A stretch of DNA of 64,000 nucleotides from assembly GCF_013184525.1 (NCBI RefSeq), contig NZ_JAAOIZ010000003.1, positions 124,001-188,000 of the forward strand. The letters are read 5' to 3'. The stretch's first letter is position 1, and every line of letters starts with the position of its first letter. A program made the position numbers and the translations under genes. The notes below the pieces were generated by a model. That model did no database searches and was not told the origin of the DNA. It worked only from the letters and a program-made list of their open reading frames with translations. Origin of the DNA: Chryseobacterium sp. LAM-KRS1 (GTDB taxonomy: Bacteria; Bacteroidota; Bacteroidia; Flavobacteriales; Weeksellaceae). Shown here one piece after another: positions 16,199 through 25,828 of this stretch.

Positions 16199-16867
16199 TT
16201 AGTTGAATATGTAACTTAAGCTTACACTAAGAACTTGTTCAGACTTACTTTTGCTAGTTCCACCAGGTTCTTTTCCCAAATCAGGATAGGTATTTGAAAA
16301 TCCAAAATCGTATTTTAAAGCTAGTTCGAGTTGTCTCTTATAGCTATATCCTACTCCTACACCCAGTCCAAAATTAAAACTGTTTGCTTTGCCACTTACT
16401 CCCGGATTTTTTGGATCTGTTACATCCGGATCATAGTATGGTCTGCTTACAGGAACATTTTTAACATTTTGATTTAGCAAAAAATTAAATCGAGGGCCTA
16501 TCATTCCAAAAAATTCAGATTCTGCCTCTGAAAAATATCCTTTGAAATAGATAGGTACACTTAGATAATTATTGGCATATACCGCATCATATCCGTCTCT
16601 TCCTTTAACATCTTTATCTTTTCCTGTTTCCCCTGCACCGTAGTACAAAACTTCAGGTTGGATATAGAATTGGTTTCCCTTTCCAACAGGAATCAAAGCT
16701 AAGGCTCCTGCCTGTACTGCGTATCGGGGACCGGAAGGGTTGTGCGCATTTTGCACCCGGGAATAGTTTCCTCCTGCCGTGATACCGAATCTTGTCCCGC
16801 TGAAATTAATCTGAGCAAAAGACAAGGTAGTGAAAGCCAGGGCAGAGGCTAATAAAAGTTTTTTCAT
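16199..16867 (-). CDS. Outer-membrane beta-barrel protein (porin family)
   Basis: The 222-residue protein has a signal peptide (cleaved after about residue 19, LSFAQ). Its body alternates hydrophobic and polar residues and ends in an aromatic-terminated strand (VLSVSLSYIFN), as in OmpW/PorT-like eight-stranded barrels. GLGVGVGYSYKRQLELALKYDFGF is a typical strand pair. It starts 18 bases after sucD, so it may be read from the same transcript. The cargo or ligand is unknown. Confidence 0.83.
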   Translation of the reverse strand: MKKLLLASALAFTTLSFAQINFSGTRFGITAGGNYSRVQNAHNPSGPRYAVQAGALALIPVGKGNQFYIQPEVLYYGAGETGKDKDVKGRDGYDAVYANNYLSVPIYFKGYFSEAESEFFGMIGPRFNFLLNQNVKNVPVSRPYYDPDVTDPKNPGVSGKANSFNFGLGVGVGYSYKRQLELALKYDFGFSNTYPDLGKEPGGTSKSKSEQVLSVSLSYIFN

Positions 16868-16885
16868 ATTGTTTTGTTTTATGGT

Positions 16886-17758
16886 TTATCCTAGCACTTT
16901 AGCTACAGTAACGCCAATGTCAGCAGGAGAATCTACAACGTTAATTCCATTTTCTCTCATGATTTCCATTTTAGCCTGAGCAGTATCTTCAGCTCCACCT
17001 ACAATAGCACCAGCATGTCCCATTGTTCTTCCTTTAGGTGCCGTTTGTCCCGCAATAAAACCTACTACAGGTTTAGTAGAACCACTTGCTTTGTACCATC
17101 TTGCAGCTTCAGCTTCAAGTCCACCACCAATTTCACCAATCATCACTACTGCTTCTGTTTCAGGGTCATTGATAAACAACTCCAAAGCTTCTCTTGTCGT
17201 AGTTCCAATAATTGGATCTCCACCAATACCGATAGCTGTTGAAATACCAAAACCAGCTCTTACAACCTGGTCAGCAGCTTCGTAAGTAAGAGTACCAGAT
17301 TTAGAAACGATACCTACTTTACCTTTCTTGAAAACGAAACCTGGCATAATACCAATTTTAGCTTCTTCTGAAGTAATAATCCCAGGGCAGTTCGGACCGA
17401 TCAATCTACAGTCTCTGTCTGCGATGTAAGATTTTACTTTTACCATATCCGCTACAGGAATTCCTTCAGTAATACATACGATAACTTTAATTCCAGCTTC
17501 AGCAGCTTCCATAATAGCATCAGCAGCAAATGCAGGTGGTACGAAAATAATACTTACGTTAGCTCCAGCTTTTTGAACAGCATCAGCAACCGTATTAAAT
17601 ACAGGCTTTCCTAAGTGCTCGCTTCCTCCCTTTCCCGGAGTAACACCACCTACTAAGTTGGTTCCGTATTCAATCATCTGACCAGCATGGAAAGTACCTT
17701 CGTTTCCTGTAAATCCTTGTACAATTACTTTAGAATCTTTGTTTACTAAAATTGACAT
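16886..17758 (-). CDS. sucD: Succinate-CoA ligase subunit alpha
   Basis: The 290-residue subunit converts succinyl-CoA to succinate with formation of a nucleoside triphosphate in the TCA cycle, together with SucC encoded elsewhere. The N-terminal CoA-binding Rossmann domain starts [17 protein letters not shown]. The phosphorylated active-site His lies in GHAGAIVGG near residue 248. The length is normal. A -7 element TAAATTTG lies 43 bases before the start. Confidence 0.97.
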   Translation of the reverse strand: MSILVNKDSKVIVQGFTGNEGTFHAGQMIEYGTNLVGGVTPGKGGSEHLGKPVFNTVADAVQKAGANVSIIFVPPAFAADAIMEAAEAGIKVIVCITEGIPVADMVKVKSYIADRDCRLIGPNCPGIITSEEAKIGIMPGFVFKKGKVGIVSKSGTLTYEAADQVVRAGFGISTAIGIGGDPIIGTTTREALELFINDPETEAVVMIGEIGGGLEAEAARWYKASGSTKPVVGFIAGQTAPKGRTMGHAGAIVGGAEDTAQAKMEIMRENGINVVDSPADIGVTVAKVLG

Positions 17759-17801
17759 TTTATTGTTGTTTTTAATTTATTTACTATTTTATTAATGCTC
17801 A

Positions 17802-17809
17802 CAAATTTA
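17802..17809 (-). promoter_or_regulatory. -7 promoter element of sucD
   Basis: The minus strand reads TAAATTTG, matching TAnnTTTG, 43 bases before the start codon of sucD. Confidence 0.5.
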
Positions 17810-17849
17810 CTTAAATTTCTTTGATTTTAGACTAATCCAAAAGAATTGT

Positions 17850-18752
17850 TTATTTGAGATTTCTCAGCTTTACCTCTTTCTTCAAATACTCACGAAATTC
17901 TTCTGCAATCATTCCAAAATAGGTTCCTTTAGTCAGGTCTCTGTTCACTCCCACCTTGGCCAGAAGGATGGTTCCTTTCTCCAGTCTGATCCCTGATGCA
18001 ACTCCAACCTGCCCCCACATGGTGACCTCATCTTCAACAATACAACATCCTGCTATTCCTACCTGAGAAGCAATCAAACATCTTTTACCAATTATGGTAT
18101 CATGACCTATCTGAATCAGATTGTCTAATACAGAGCCTTCTCCTATTATGGTAGAATCCGTAACACCTCTGTCTATAGTACAATTATTACCAATTTCAAC
18201 GTTGTTTTCAATAATAACATTTCCTACTGAAATAAGACGATCAAAATTACCATTCAGCTTTCTGTAATAAAATGCATCACCTCCCAATACCGTTCCGGAT
18301 TGAATAATAACATTATCACCGATCACGGTCCTGTCACCAATCACAACATTGGGGAATATATGGGTATTCTTCCCTATCTTCACATTATTGCCAATCACTG
18401 CAGAAGGATGAATTCTGGTTCCTTCTCCAATTTCAACATCATGTAATTCTTCTGTAAAATTGTATATTCTTGTAAAATGAGTATTGATAAAATTAAAATC
18501 CCTGAACGGATCTTCAGAAACAAGAAGAGCTTTTCCTTCCGGGCACTCAACCTCTTTATCGATAAGAATGACCGTTGCTGCCGAATTCAGTGCTTTGTCA
18601 TAATATTTCGGGTGGTTAACAAATACAATATCCCCAGGGGTTACCCTATGAATCTCATTGGTTCCCAACACTTCAAAATCTTCGGAGCCAATAAATCTTG
18701 CCTCAATTAAATCAGCTATTGTTTTAAGCTTTTGTGGAGAATGGAATCTCAT
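17850..18752 (-). CDS. LpxD-like acyltransferase paralogue
   Basis: The 300-residue protein has an LpxD-like N-terminal domain (1-100) and a left-handed beta helix of hexapeptide repeats (about 105-265; for example [20 protein letters not shown]). It resembles UDP-3-O-acylglucosamine N-acyltransferase but is shorter and more diverged than the LpxD at 21598-22629. It lies downstream of efp on the same strand. A role in lipid A or another acylated sugar nucleotide is likely; the donor and acceptor are unknown. Confidence 0.85.
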   Translation of the reverse strand: MRFHSPQKLKTIADLIEARFIGSEDFEVLGTNEIHRVTPGDIVFVNHPKYYDKALNSAATVILIDKEVECPEGKALLVSEDPFRDFNFINTHFTRIYNFTEELHDVEIGEGTRIHPSAVIGNNVKIGKNTHIFPNVVIGDRTVIGDNVIIQSGTVLGGDAFYYRKLNGNFDRLISVGNVIIENNVEIGNNCTIDRGVTDSTIIGEGSVLDNLIQIGHDTIIGKRCLIASQVGIAGCCIVEDEVTMWGQVGVASGIRLEKGTILLAKVGVNRDLTKGTYFGMIAEEFREYLKKEVKLRNLK

Positions 18753-18774
18753 ACATTAATCTTATTATAAAATA

Positions 18775-18804
18775 AAATTCGGACTGCAGGTGCAGACCGA
18801 ATTT
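18775..18804. terminator. Hairpin after efp, weak terminator candidate
   Basis: Arms 18775-18788 and 18791-18804 pair with a single mismatch across a 2-base loop. No clear T run follows, so it may be a partial terminator or mRNA end-processing structure between efp and the LpxD-like gene. Confidence 0.4.
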
Positions 18805-18819
18805 ATGTAGATTATATTG

Positions 18820-19383
18820 TTATTTTACTCTTTCTAAATAAGTACCGTCTTCAGTATTTACTTTGATTTTGTCTCCCGGCTCAATAAACAGTGGAACCAT
18901 TACTCTTGCTCCTGTTTCAACGATTGCATTCTTAAGAGCATTCGTAGCAGTATTCCCTTTCACTCCCGGATCTGCTTCAATTACGTCTAAAAATACAGAT
19001 TGTGGAAGTTCAGCAGAAAGAGGAGTTTCATCAGCTTCTTTCAGGATAATTGTAACTTCTTCACCAGCTTTCATAAACTGAGCGTTTTCAATCATTTCCT
19101 TATTGATATACAACTGGGAAAAGTCATCATTGTTCATGAAGTGGAATCCATTCTCATCATCATAAAGATACTGGAATTTTCTGGTAATTACTTTTACTTC
19201 ATCTATTTTATGTCCCGCTGAAAAAGTATTATCAATTACTTTTCCATTAGTTACAGATTTTAATTTGGTTCTAACAAAAGCAGGTCCTTTTCCTGGTTTT
19301 ACGTGAAGAAATTCAATTACCTTGAAAATATCATTGCTATATTCAATGCAAAGTCCCTTTCTGATATCGTTACTTGTTGCCAT
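18820..19383 (-). CDS. efp: Elongation factor P
   Basis: The 187-residue protein has the three OB/KOW-like domains of EF-P, which helps ribosomes through polyproline stretches. The tip loop reads KPGKGPAF with Lys32 at the position modified in other bacteria. The C terminus VNTEDGTYLERVK is typical. It follows lpxA by 35 bases, and co-location with lpx genes is usual in flavobacteria. The start and length match the family. Confidence 0.97.
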   Translation of the reverse strand: MATSNDIRKGLCIEYSNDIFKVIEFLHVKPGKGPAFVRTKLKSVTNGKVIDNTFSAGHKIDEVKVITRKFQYLYDDENGFHFMNNDDFSQLYINKEMIENAQFMKAGEEVTIILKEADETPLSAELPQSVFLDVIEADPGVKGNTATNALKNAIVETGARVMVPLFIEPGDKIKVNTEDGTYLERVK

Positions 19384-19418
19384 TAATTTTTTATATTATC
19401 TTTTTATTTTTAAATGAG

Positions 19419-20207
19419 TTACTCTTTTCCAGTACCATAACCTTTTACGATACCTCTTGGAGAGTTTTGTATAAACTGAAGGATTTCATCTCTTTCAGCC
19501 GTTGGTAGCATTTCTTTTTCAATATGACTAATTGCCTGAGACACATTCATCTTCATCTGGAAAATAGCTCTGTAGATCTTTTGGATCTCAAAAATTTTCT
19601 CATTTGTGAATCCTCTTCTTCTTAAACCTACTGAATTGATCCCTGCATAAGACATCGGTTCTCTCGCAACTTTTACGTAAGGAGGAATATCTTTTCTTAC
19701 CAATGTACCCCCAGAGATCATTACATGTTTTCCTATTTTCCCAAACTGATGAACAGCACTTAGTCCTCCCATTACCGTATAGTCACCTATTTCTACGTGA
19801 CCGGCAATACCGCAACCGTTTACTATGATAACATGATCTCCAATTACACAATCGTGTGCAATATGAGAAGTAGCCATAATCAGACAGTTTTTACCTATTT
19901 TGGTATAGCCTAGAGCTTTAGTACCCCTGTTTACGGTAACACACTCTCTGATTGTAGTCTCGTCACCGATAATTACCTGAGTATCTTCACCATCAAACTT
20001 TAAATCCTGCGGAATCGCAGAAATTACAGTTCCCGGAAAAATCCTGCAATTCTTCCCTATTCTAGCTCCATCCATAATGGTAACATTGGGACCTATCCAG
20101 CTTCCTTCTCCAATTTCCACGTCCCCTGCAATAGTAGTAAAAGGTTCTACGATTACGTTCTTGCTGATTTTTGCACGTTTATCTACGGCAGCTAATTGAT
20201 GAACCAT
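19419..20207 (-). CDS. lpxA: UDP-N-acetylglucosamine acyltransferase
   Basis: The 262-residue enzyme adds the first 3-hydroxyacyl chain to UDP-GlcNAc in lipid A synthesis. It has a long hexapeptide-repeat beta helix (1-185) with the catalytic His in ATSHIAHDCVIG, then a helical C-terminal domain. The start codon directly adjoins the stop of lpxC/fabZ. It belongs to the lpxD-lpxC/fabZ-lpxA operon. Confidence 0.97.
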   Translation of the reverse strand: MVHQLAAVDKRAKISKNVIVEPFTTIAGDVEIGEGSWIGPNVTIMDGARIGKNCRIFPGTVISAIPQDLKFDGEDTQVIIGDETTIRECVTVNRGTKALGYTKIGKNCLIMATSHIAHDCVIGDHVIIVNGCGIAGHVEIGDYTVMGGLSAVHQFGKIGKHVMISGGTLVRKDIPPYVKVAREPMSYAGINSVGLRRRGFTNEKIFEIQKIYRAIFQMKMNVSQAISHIEKEMLPTAERDEILQFIQNSPRGIVKGYGTGKE

Positions 20208-21605
20208 TTAATCAACTTTATTTTTTGCAACTTGAGCCATTAATTCGGCTTCTACAGCCACTGTATCTCCTACATATCCGTATCCCTGCATATGAACGAT
20301 ACCTCTTCTGATCGGCTCTATCAATTCAATTTTGAAAATCATCGTATCTCCAGGAACTACTTTTCTTTTGAATTTTACTTTATCCATTTTAATGAAATAA
20401 GTAGAATAGTTTTCAGGATCCGGAACACTTGCAAGAACCAAAATTCCTCCGGTCTGAGCTAAAGCTTCTACTTGCAAAACCCCCGGCATCACAGGTTCTT
20501 TTGGAAAATGCCCAACAAAGAATGGTTCATTCATTGTAACGTTTTTCAAACCTACTACGTGAGAATCTGAAAGCTCCAGAACCTTATCGATCAATAAGAA
20601 CGGAGGTCTGTGAGGCATCAGTTTCATGATTCCGTTGATATCAAAAACCGGTTCTTTTGTAAGATCAAAATCAGGCACATTTTTCTTTTTTTGCAGTTTC
20701 CACTGACGATTCAGTTTTTTTGCAAATTGAGTATTCACGAAATGTCCTGGTTTATTTGCGATAACTTTACCTTTTATTTTAACACCAGCTAAAGCCAGAT
20801 CACCAATTACATCAAGTAACTTATGTCTTGCTGCCTCATTAGGATAATTTAAAGTAAGGTTATCAAGAATACCATTTGGTCTGATAGAAACATTGTCTTT
20901 ACCAAATGCTTTTTTTAGTTTTTCTGTGGTATCCGGAGTTAAATCCTTATCAACGTAAACAATTGCATTAGAAATATCACCTCCTTTAATAAGACCATGA
21001 TCTAAAAGCATTTCCAATTCATGTAAGAAACTGAATGTTCTTGCTGATGAAATTTCCTCTTTAAACTCAGAGATATTTTTAAGTGTAGCATTTTGGGTAC
21101 CTAATACTTTAGTTCCAAAATCTACCATCGTTGTAATTTCGTAGTTATCTGATGGAATAATGGTAATCTCAGAACCCGTTGCAGGGTCTGTATAGCTAAG
21201 AACTTCTTTTACCACAAGGTATTCTCGGGCAATGGCCTGCTCAACTACCCCTACACTTTCGATAGCTTCAACAAAAAACTTTGAAGATCCATCCATAATA
21301 GGAGGTTCTGAAGCATCCATCTCCAATATAGCGTTATCGACATCGCAGCCTACTAAAGCTGCAAGAAGATGCTCGCATGTGTTAATTTTAACGCCTAGCT
21401 TTTCTAAGGTTGTCCCTCTTTCTGTTGCTACAACATAGTTAACATCTGCTTCAACCTGAGGGTGCCCCTCTAAATCGGTTCTTACAAAAACAAAACCTGT
21501 ATTTTCTTTAGCAGGTTTAATGGTAAGTTTTACTTCTTTACCAGTATGAAGGCCAATTCCAGAAAGAGTTACCTCTTGCTGAAGTGTTTTTTGCATATCA
21601 CTCAT
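20208..21605 (-). CDS. lpxC/fabZ: Bifunctional UDP-3-O-acyl-GlcNAc deacetylase / 3-hydroxyacyl-ACP dehydratase
   Basis: The 465-residue fusion has an LpxC domain (about 1-300) with zinc-binding NTCEHLLAAL and HKLLDVIGDLALAG. A FabZ hot-dog domain (about 325-460) follows, with HRPPFLLIDKVLE and the catalytic His in FVGHFPKEPVMPGV. This fusion is typical of Bacteroidetes and links lipid A with fatty-acid synthesis. The start MSDMQKTLQQ at 21605 overlaps the lpxD stop by 8 bases (ATGAGTGA), so translation is probably coupled. A start at 21632 would add nine residues. Confidence 0.96.
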   Translation of the reverse strand: MSDMQKTLQQEVTLSGIGLHTGKEVKLTIKPAKENTGFVFVRTDLEGHPQVEADVNYVVATERGTTLEKLGVKINTCEHLLAALVGCDVDNAILEMDASEPPIMDGSSKFFVEAIESVGVVEQAIAREYLVVKEVLSYTDPATGSEITIIPSDNYEITTMVDFGTKVLGTQNATLKNISEFKEEISSARTFSFLHELEMLLDHGLIKGGDISNAIVYVDKDLTPDTTEKLKKAFGKDNVSIRPNGILDNLTLNYPNEAARHKLLDVIGDLALAGVKIKGKVIANKPGHFVNTQFAKKLNRQWKLQKKKNVPDFDLTKEPVFDINGIMKLMPHRPPFLLIDKVLELSDSHVVGLKNVTMNEPFFVGHFPKEPVMPGVLQVEALAQTGGILVLASVPDPENYSTYFIKMDKVKFKRKVVPGDTMIFKIELIEPIRRGIVHMQGYGYVGDTVAVEAELMAQVAKNKVD

Positions 21606-22629
21606 TAGTATTATCTTTTGAGGTATTCTCAAGATTATTTATTCTTCCTACGATTTCAGTAAAATTCCTGAAATGAACATAATTTCTCAAATAGTCATTA
21701 TAACTGATTGCAGGTGAACCGTATAAAGTTTCTTTATCACCTACACTGGAGTTCACTCCACTCTGAGCCTGGATTTTCACCTGATTGCCGATCTTAATAT
21801 GACCAACTACACCTACCTGTCCTCCAATCTGGTTCCAGTCTCCGATCGTTGTAGAGCCTGCAATTCCGGCCTGGGCTGCAATTACATTATTCTGACCAAT
21901 CTTAACGTTATGCGCAATCTGAATCAGGTTATCTATTTTTGTTCCTTTTCCAATAATGGTAGATCCAATGGTAGCCCTGTCTATACTACAGTTTGACCCA
22001 ATTTCCACATCATCTTCAATAATAACGTTTCCAAGTTGTGGAATTTTTTTAAATCCTTCTGCTGTTGGCTGAAAACCAAATCCATCTCCCCCGACTACCG
22101 TATTGGAATGGATAACACAATTATCCCCAATAACACAATAATCATAGATCCTTGCTCCGCTATCTATTTTGCAGTTCTTTCCAATTTTAACACCTTTTCC
22201 GATGTATACTTGTGGATAGATTTGTGTTCCCTCTCCGATTTTGGCTTTTTCTGAAACATAGGTAAATGCTCCAATATATACTTTATCTGCTATTACAGCA
22301 GTATCGTGAATAGATGCTCCGTCTTCGATTCCTTCTTTTTTTCCCTGCATTTCCTGATACAGATTCATAAGAACCTGAAAGGAAAGATATGCATCTTTTA
22401 CGGCAATAATAGTAGGAGTATAACTATCTTTTACAAGAAGTTTTTCTGAAGCAATAATTACTGAACACTTGGAAGTATCCAAATAATGAGAAAACCGGTC
22501 CTGAGCTATAAAAGAAAGATGTCCCGATTCTCCATTTTCAATTGGTGAAACGCCATTAATAAGTGCATTTTCGTCACCTATTATTTTCCCGTCAATAAAA
22601 CTTGCAATTTGCGAAGCTGTAAATTCCAT
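21598..22629 (-). CDS. lpxD: UDP-3-O-acylglucosamine N-acyltransferase
   Basis: The 343-residue enzyme adds the second acyl chain in lipid A synthesis. MEFTASQIASFIDGKIIGDE is the typical start of the N-terminal uridine-binding domain. Hexapeptide repeats cover about 105-300, with the catalytic His in DNLIQIAHNVKIG. An in-frame upstream start at 22638 would be a TTG lying inside the -7 element, so ATG 22629 is chosen. It heads the lpx operon. Confidence 0.96.
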   Translation of the reverse strand: MEFTASQIASFIDGKIIGDENALINGVSPIENGESGHLSFIAQDRFSHYLDTSKCSVIIASEKLLVKDSYTPTIIAVKDAYLSFQVLMNLYQEMQGKKEGIEDGASIHDTAVIADKVYIGAFTYVSEKAKIGEGTQIYPQVYIGKGVKIGKNCKIDSGARIYDYCVIGDNCVIHSNTVVGGDGFGFQPTAEGFKKIPQLGNVIIEDDVEIGSNCSIDRATIGSTIIGKGTKIDNLIQIAHNVKIGQNNVIAAQAGIAGSTTIGDWNQIGGQVGVVGHIKIGNQVKIQAQSGVNSSVGDKETLYGSPAISYNDYLRNYVHFRNFTEIVGRINNLENTSKDNTNE

Positions 22630-22635
22630 ATTCTG

Positions 22636-22643
22636 CAAAGATA
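22636..22643 (-). promoter_or_regulatory. -7 promoter element of the lpx operon
   Basis: The minus strand reads TATCTTTG, matching TAnnTTTG. It ends 6 bases before the chosen lpxD ATG, which implies a very short or absent leader. Confidence 0.6.
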
Positions 22644-22701
22644 AGAAATTCTATAATTCGTAAACATTTTTTAGTTTTCGGATCGATAATTTTAATATTC
22701 T

Positions 22702-23928
22702 TTAAGAATTTATTTTGGAAAAATCTCTTGGAAATGTTAAAATATATCGTGTCGTCTTATTAACGATCAATCCCGATAAAAGCTGGTCTTCAGACTCATC
22801 GAGTCTTATTTTCTCACCATTTTTCTGTAACAAATAGATGGGTTGCATTTTGGTATTGTATGGCAAAAGTTTTCTCTTAATTTCGTGAACTAATTCTTCC
22901 CCATTATCAATTCCAAAAAACTCGTTCGTATTTTTTATTTTTTCCTCAACAAATTCTTTATCAAATGGATGTGATGAAATAATGGTTTTAGGAAGATCTC
23001 TTTTAATCACACTCTTGCACCAGTAAGACAATATAAAGTCATCGGAATTCTGCCATAGCTTCATCGCCTGGATTACGTCATTATCATCAAGCTGGGTAAA
23101 CCTTTCAATATCTTCATTGGTTGCGGCACTTTTTCCTCTATATAAAAAGTATTTCAGGTTTTCAGTGGCCGGCAAATCGATTCCCTGGGAAACCAGATAT
23201 TTGGCCCTTTCCAGAATTTTCACCAAAATAAATTCTGCTAATGCTGATGTTTTGTGATAATAAACCTGCCAATACATAAACATTCTGGCAGTCAAAAAGT
23301 TTTCAATAGAATAAATTCCTTTTGCATCAATCACCAATTCTCCCTCTTCACAAACATTCATCATAGAAATGATCCTTTGTGTATTGATGTTTCCTTCAGA
23401 TACTCCCGTGAAAAAGCTATCTCTTTTTAAATAATCCAGACGGTCAACATCCAACTGAGATGAGATCAGCTGATTAAAAAACTTCCTGTGATATTTACCC
23501 TGAAACATTTCAATTGCTACCGTAAGCTGACCTTCAAACTTTTCATTAAGCCTGTTCATTAATAATAATGAAAGGTTTTCATGATGCCAGTCATCCATCA
23601 GCATGCTTTCCAATGCGTGAGAAAATGGCCCATGTCCTATATCATGCATTAAAATTGCTAACATAGCTCCTTTTTCTTCTTCATCAGATATTTTTACGCC
23701 CTTTTGCTTTAAAGTTTCAAGAGCAGTAAACATAAGATGCATCGCTCCAATAGCATGATGAAATCTGGTGTGGGTTGCTCCCGGAAAAATAAGATTAAGA
23801 AGTCCTGTCTGTGAAATTCTCCTCAACCTCTGAAAATAAGGATGCTCAATAACATCAAATAAGATTTCATGTGGGATTTTAATAAATCCATGAACAGGAT
23901 CGTTGATAATTTTTAGCTTATTCTGCAT
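22702..23928 (-). CDS. HD domain-containing phosphohydrolase (dNTPase-like)
   Basis: The 408-residue cytoplasmic protein has the HD metal-binding set: THTRFHHAIGAMHL (about 53-66), LMHDIGHGPFSHALE (about 93-107) and a later Asp in LDVDRLDYLKRD. These match the SAMHD1/dGTPase-like branch. Family members hydrolyse dNTPs or other phosphoesters; the substrate here is not known. It is a single gene divergent from the S41 peptidase. Confidence 0.9.
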   Translation of the reverse strand: MQNKLKIINDPVHGFIKIPHEILFDVIEHPYFQRLRRISQTGLLNLIFPGATHTRFHHAIGAMHLMFTALETLKQKGVKISDEEEKGAMLAILMHDIGHGPFSHALESMLMDDWHHENLSLLLMNRLNEKFEGQLTVAIEMFQGKYHRKFFNQLISSQLDVDRLDYLKRDSFFTGVSEGNINTQRIISMMNVCEEGELVIDAKGIYSIENFLTARMFMYWQVYYHKTSALAEFILVKILERAKYLVSQGIDLPATENLKYFLYRGKSAATNEDIERFTQLDDNDVIQAMKLWQNSDDFILSYWCKSVIKRDLPKTIISSHPFDKEFVEEKIKNTNEFFGIDNGEELVHEIKRKLLPYNTKMQPIYLLQKNGEKIRLDESEDQLLSGLIVNKTTRYILTFPRDFSKINS

Positions 23929-23953
23929 TTGAAAAACTGAAGTATTAAGCTAA

Positions 23954-23961
23954 CAAAGTTA
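23954..23961 (-). promoter_or_regulatory. -7 promoter element of the HD gene
   Basis: The minus strand reads TAACTTTG, matching TAnnTTTG, 25 bases upstream of the start codon. Confidence 0.55.
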
Positions 23962-24019
23962 GGGAAATTTAATCTTAGGTTTTGATTTCAAGAATAACCC
24001 ACCATAATGTAGAGATCTT

Positions 24020-24027
24020 TATCTTTG
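24020..24027 (+). promoter_or_regulatory. -7 promoter element of the S41 peptidase gene
   Basis: TATCTTTG matches TAnnTTTG and lies 23 bases before ATG 24051. No -33 element was found at the usual spacing. Confidence 0.55.
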
Positions 24028-24050
24028 AAATTATAATTGACGAATAATTT

Positions 24051-25694
24051 ATGAGGGCGTTTTCAATTGTTGTACTACTGTTTATCAGTATAAATATCTT
24101 TTCCGCTCAAACCATCTCTCAAGTTCAAAAACTGGAATCTCTATGTAAAATATGGGGTTTCTTAAAATACTATCATCCTCATGTTGCTAACGGTACATTC
24201 AATTGGGATCAGCAATTGCTCCAAAAGATAGATGAGCTAGACGGCATTCAAGATAAAAGCCAGCTGAATATCTTGTATACTCAATGGCTTGATAGCCTTG
24301 GTGCTGTTGAAAAGTGTAATTCCTGTAAACTGACCAACACCAAGGTCTATTTTCGTAAAAATTTTAATCTGGACTGGATAAAAGACAACAATATATTTAT
24401 TGAAAGTATCACCAACAGGCTACAATTTATTGAAGAAAACAGATATGTAGGTACCCCTTATTATTTTGGGAAAGGGGGCAGAAAAATATTTTTCCGTAAT
24501 GATGATTCAACGGGTTCCAAATTCATTTCTAAAAAGATTGCACTCCTGGAGCTTTTCAGATATTGGAATTTTGTGGAATATTTCTTTCCTTATAAATATG
24601 AAACAAATCAGAAGTGGGATGATGTATTAACAGAAATGATTCCTAAATTTCTGATGATAGACAACGATGTCAATTATCATTTAACATTGGCAGAGTTGGT
24701 AACAAAGACTGATGATTCTCATGCTTTTTTATTTTCACCACTCATTAGTATCAACCAATATGGGCGAAGGAGAATTCCTGTTGAATACTCTTACGCAGAA
24801 GGGAAACTTATTGTCACTAAAATCAATTCCAATCAATATAATGAAGAATCTGTCTTAAAGCCGGGAGATATTATTTATGATATCAACGGTAAAACGATCT
24901 CTCAAATGGTTAACAGCTTTTCAAAATATATTCCGGCCTCAAATACCTGGGGAAAAATTAAAAAAGTAAAAAATCTTTTTCTATTTTCGAATTCAGACAG
25001 TATCGAAGTCAAAGTAGAAAGAGAAGGACAAAATATTGCACTTAAAGCAAAAACATATCTATTAAAGGATATCGTATATGAAAAGAAAATTGCTTCCCGG
25101 AAATGGCAATTTTATGATGAGGAAAAAAAGATTGGAATTGTCAACATGGGAATTATTGAAAGAGAAGATCTGGATGAAATGTACCAAAATTTAAAAACTA
25201 CCGAATCTATTATTTTTGATCTTAGAAATTATCCCAAACAAACAATAAGACCTTTAAGTCTATTAATTCTGCCTAAAACAAGTATATACTATGAATTTAC
25301 ATTTCCGGAAACGACCTATCCGGGATTATTTTATATCAGAAAAAACAGCATCGGAAGAAATAATGATCAATACTATAAAGGAAATGTAGTAGTTTTGGTA
25401 GATGAAAACACCCAAAGCCAGGCCGAAACAACAACCATGATGTTCAAACAGCATCCTAAAGCAAAAATCATCGGAAGTCATACTTCCGGAGCCAACGGAG
25501 ATGTTATCCGGTTTAAAATTGCAGGTCTGGAAACCAGCTTTAGCGGCCTTGGTGCCTATTATCCTGATCAAAGGGAAACACAGAGAATCGGAATTATTCC
25601 TGACATCATTGTCAGACCAACTTTAAAAGGAATAAAAACAGGAAAAGATGAGGCTTTGGAAAGAGCCCTGGAGTATTTAAAAACCGGCCGCTAG
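24051..25694 (+). CDS. S41 family peptidase
   Basis: The 547-residue protein has a signal peptide (cleaved near residue 19, NIFSAQ), an N-terminal domain, a PDZ-like region (about 235-310, with VLKPGDIIYDINGKTI) and a C-terminal tail-specific protease domain. The nucleophile Ser lies in DENTQSQAETTTMMF, with GSHTSGANGD downstream. S41 enzymes cleave proteins in the periplasm or at the surface. It is a single gene; the substrate is unknown. Confidence 0.9.
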   Translation: MRAFSIVVLLFISINIFSAQTISQVQKLESLCKIWGFLKYYHPHVANGTFNWDQQLLQKIDELDGIQDKSQLNILYTQWLDSLGAVEKCNSCKLTNTKVYFRKNFNLDWIKDNNIFIESITNRLQFIEENRYVGTPYYFGKGGRKIFFRNDDSTGSKFISKKIALLELFRYWNFVEYFFPYKYETNQKWDDVLTEMIPKFLMIDNDVNYHLTLAELVTKTDDSHAFLFSPLISINQYGRRRIPVEYSYAEGKLIVTKINSNQYNEESVLKPGDIIYDINGKTISQMVNSFSKYIPASNTWGKIKKVKNLFLFSNSDSIEVKVEREGQNIALKAKTYLLKDIVYEKKIASRKWQFYDEEKKIGIVNMGIIEREDLDEMYQNLKTTESIIFDLRNYPKQTIRPLSLLILPKTSIYYEFTFPETTYPGLFYIRKNSIGRNNDQYYKGNVVVLVDENTQSQAETTTMMFKQHPKAKIIGSHTSGANGDVIRFKIAGLETSFSGLGAYYPDQRETQRIGIIPDIIVRPTLKGIKTGKDEALERALEYLKTGR

Positions 25695-25828
25695 ATGTAA
25701 TCCTTAAAATAAGTAGTAGAGGGAGTTTCCATTTAACTATAATTTAACTTTTTATCTGTTCATTTTGACAGATTTTATAATGATTTGGTCGCACTTTTGA
25801 TACTATAACCATGTAAAAAATATATATT

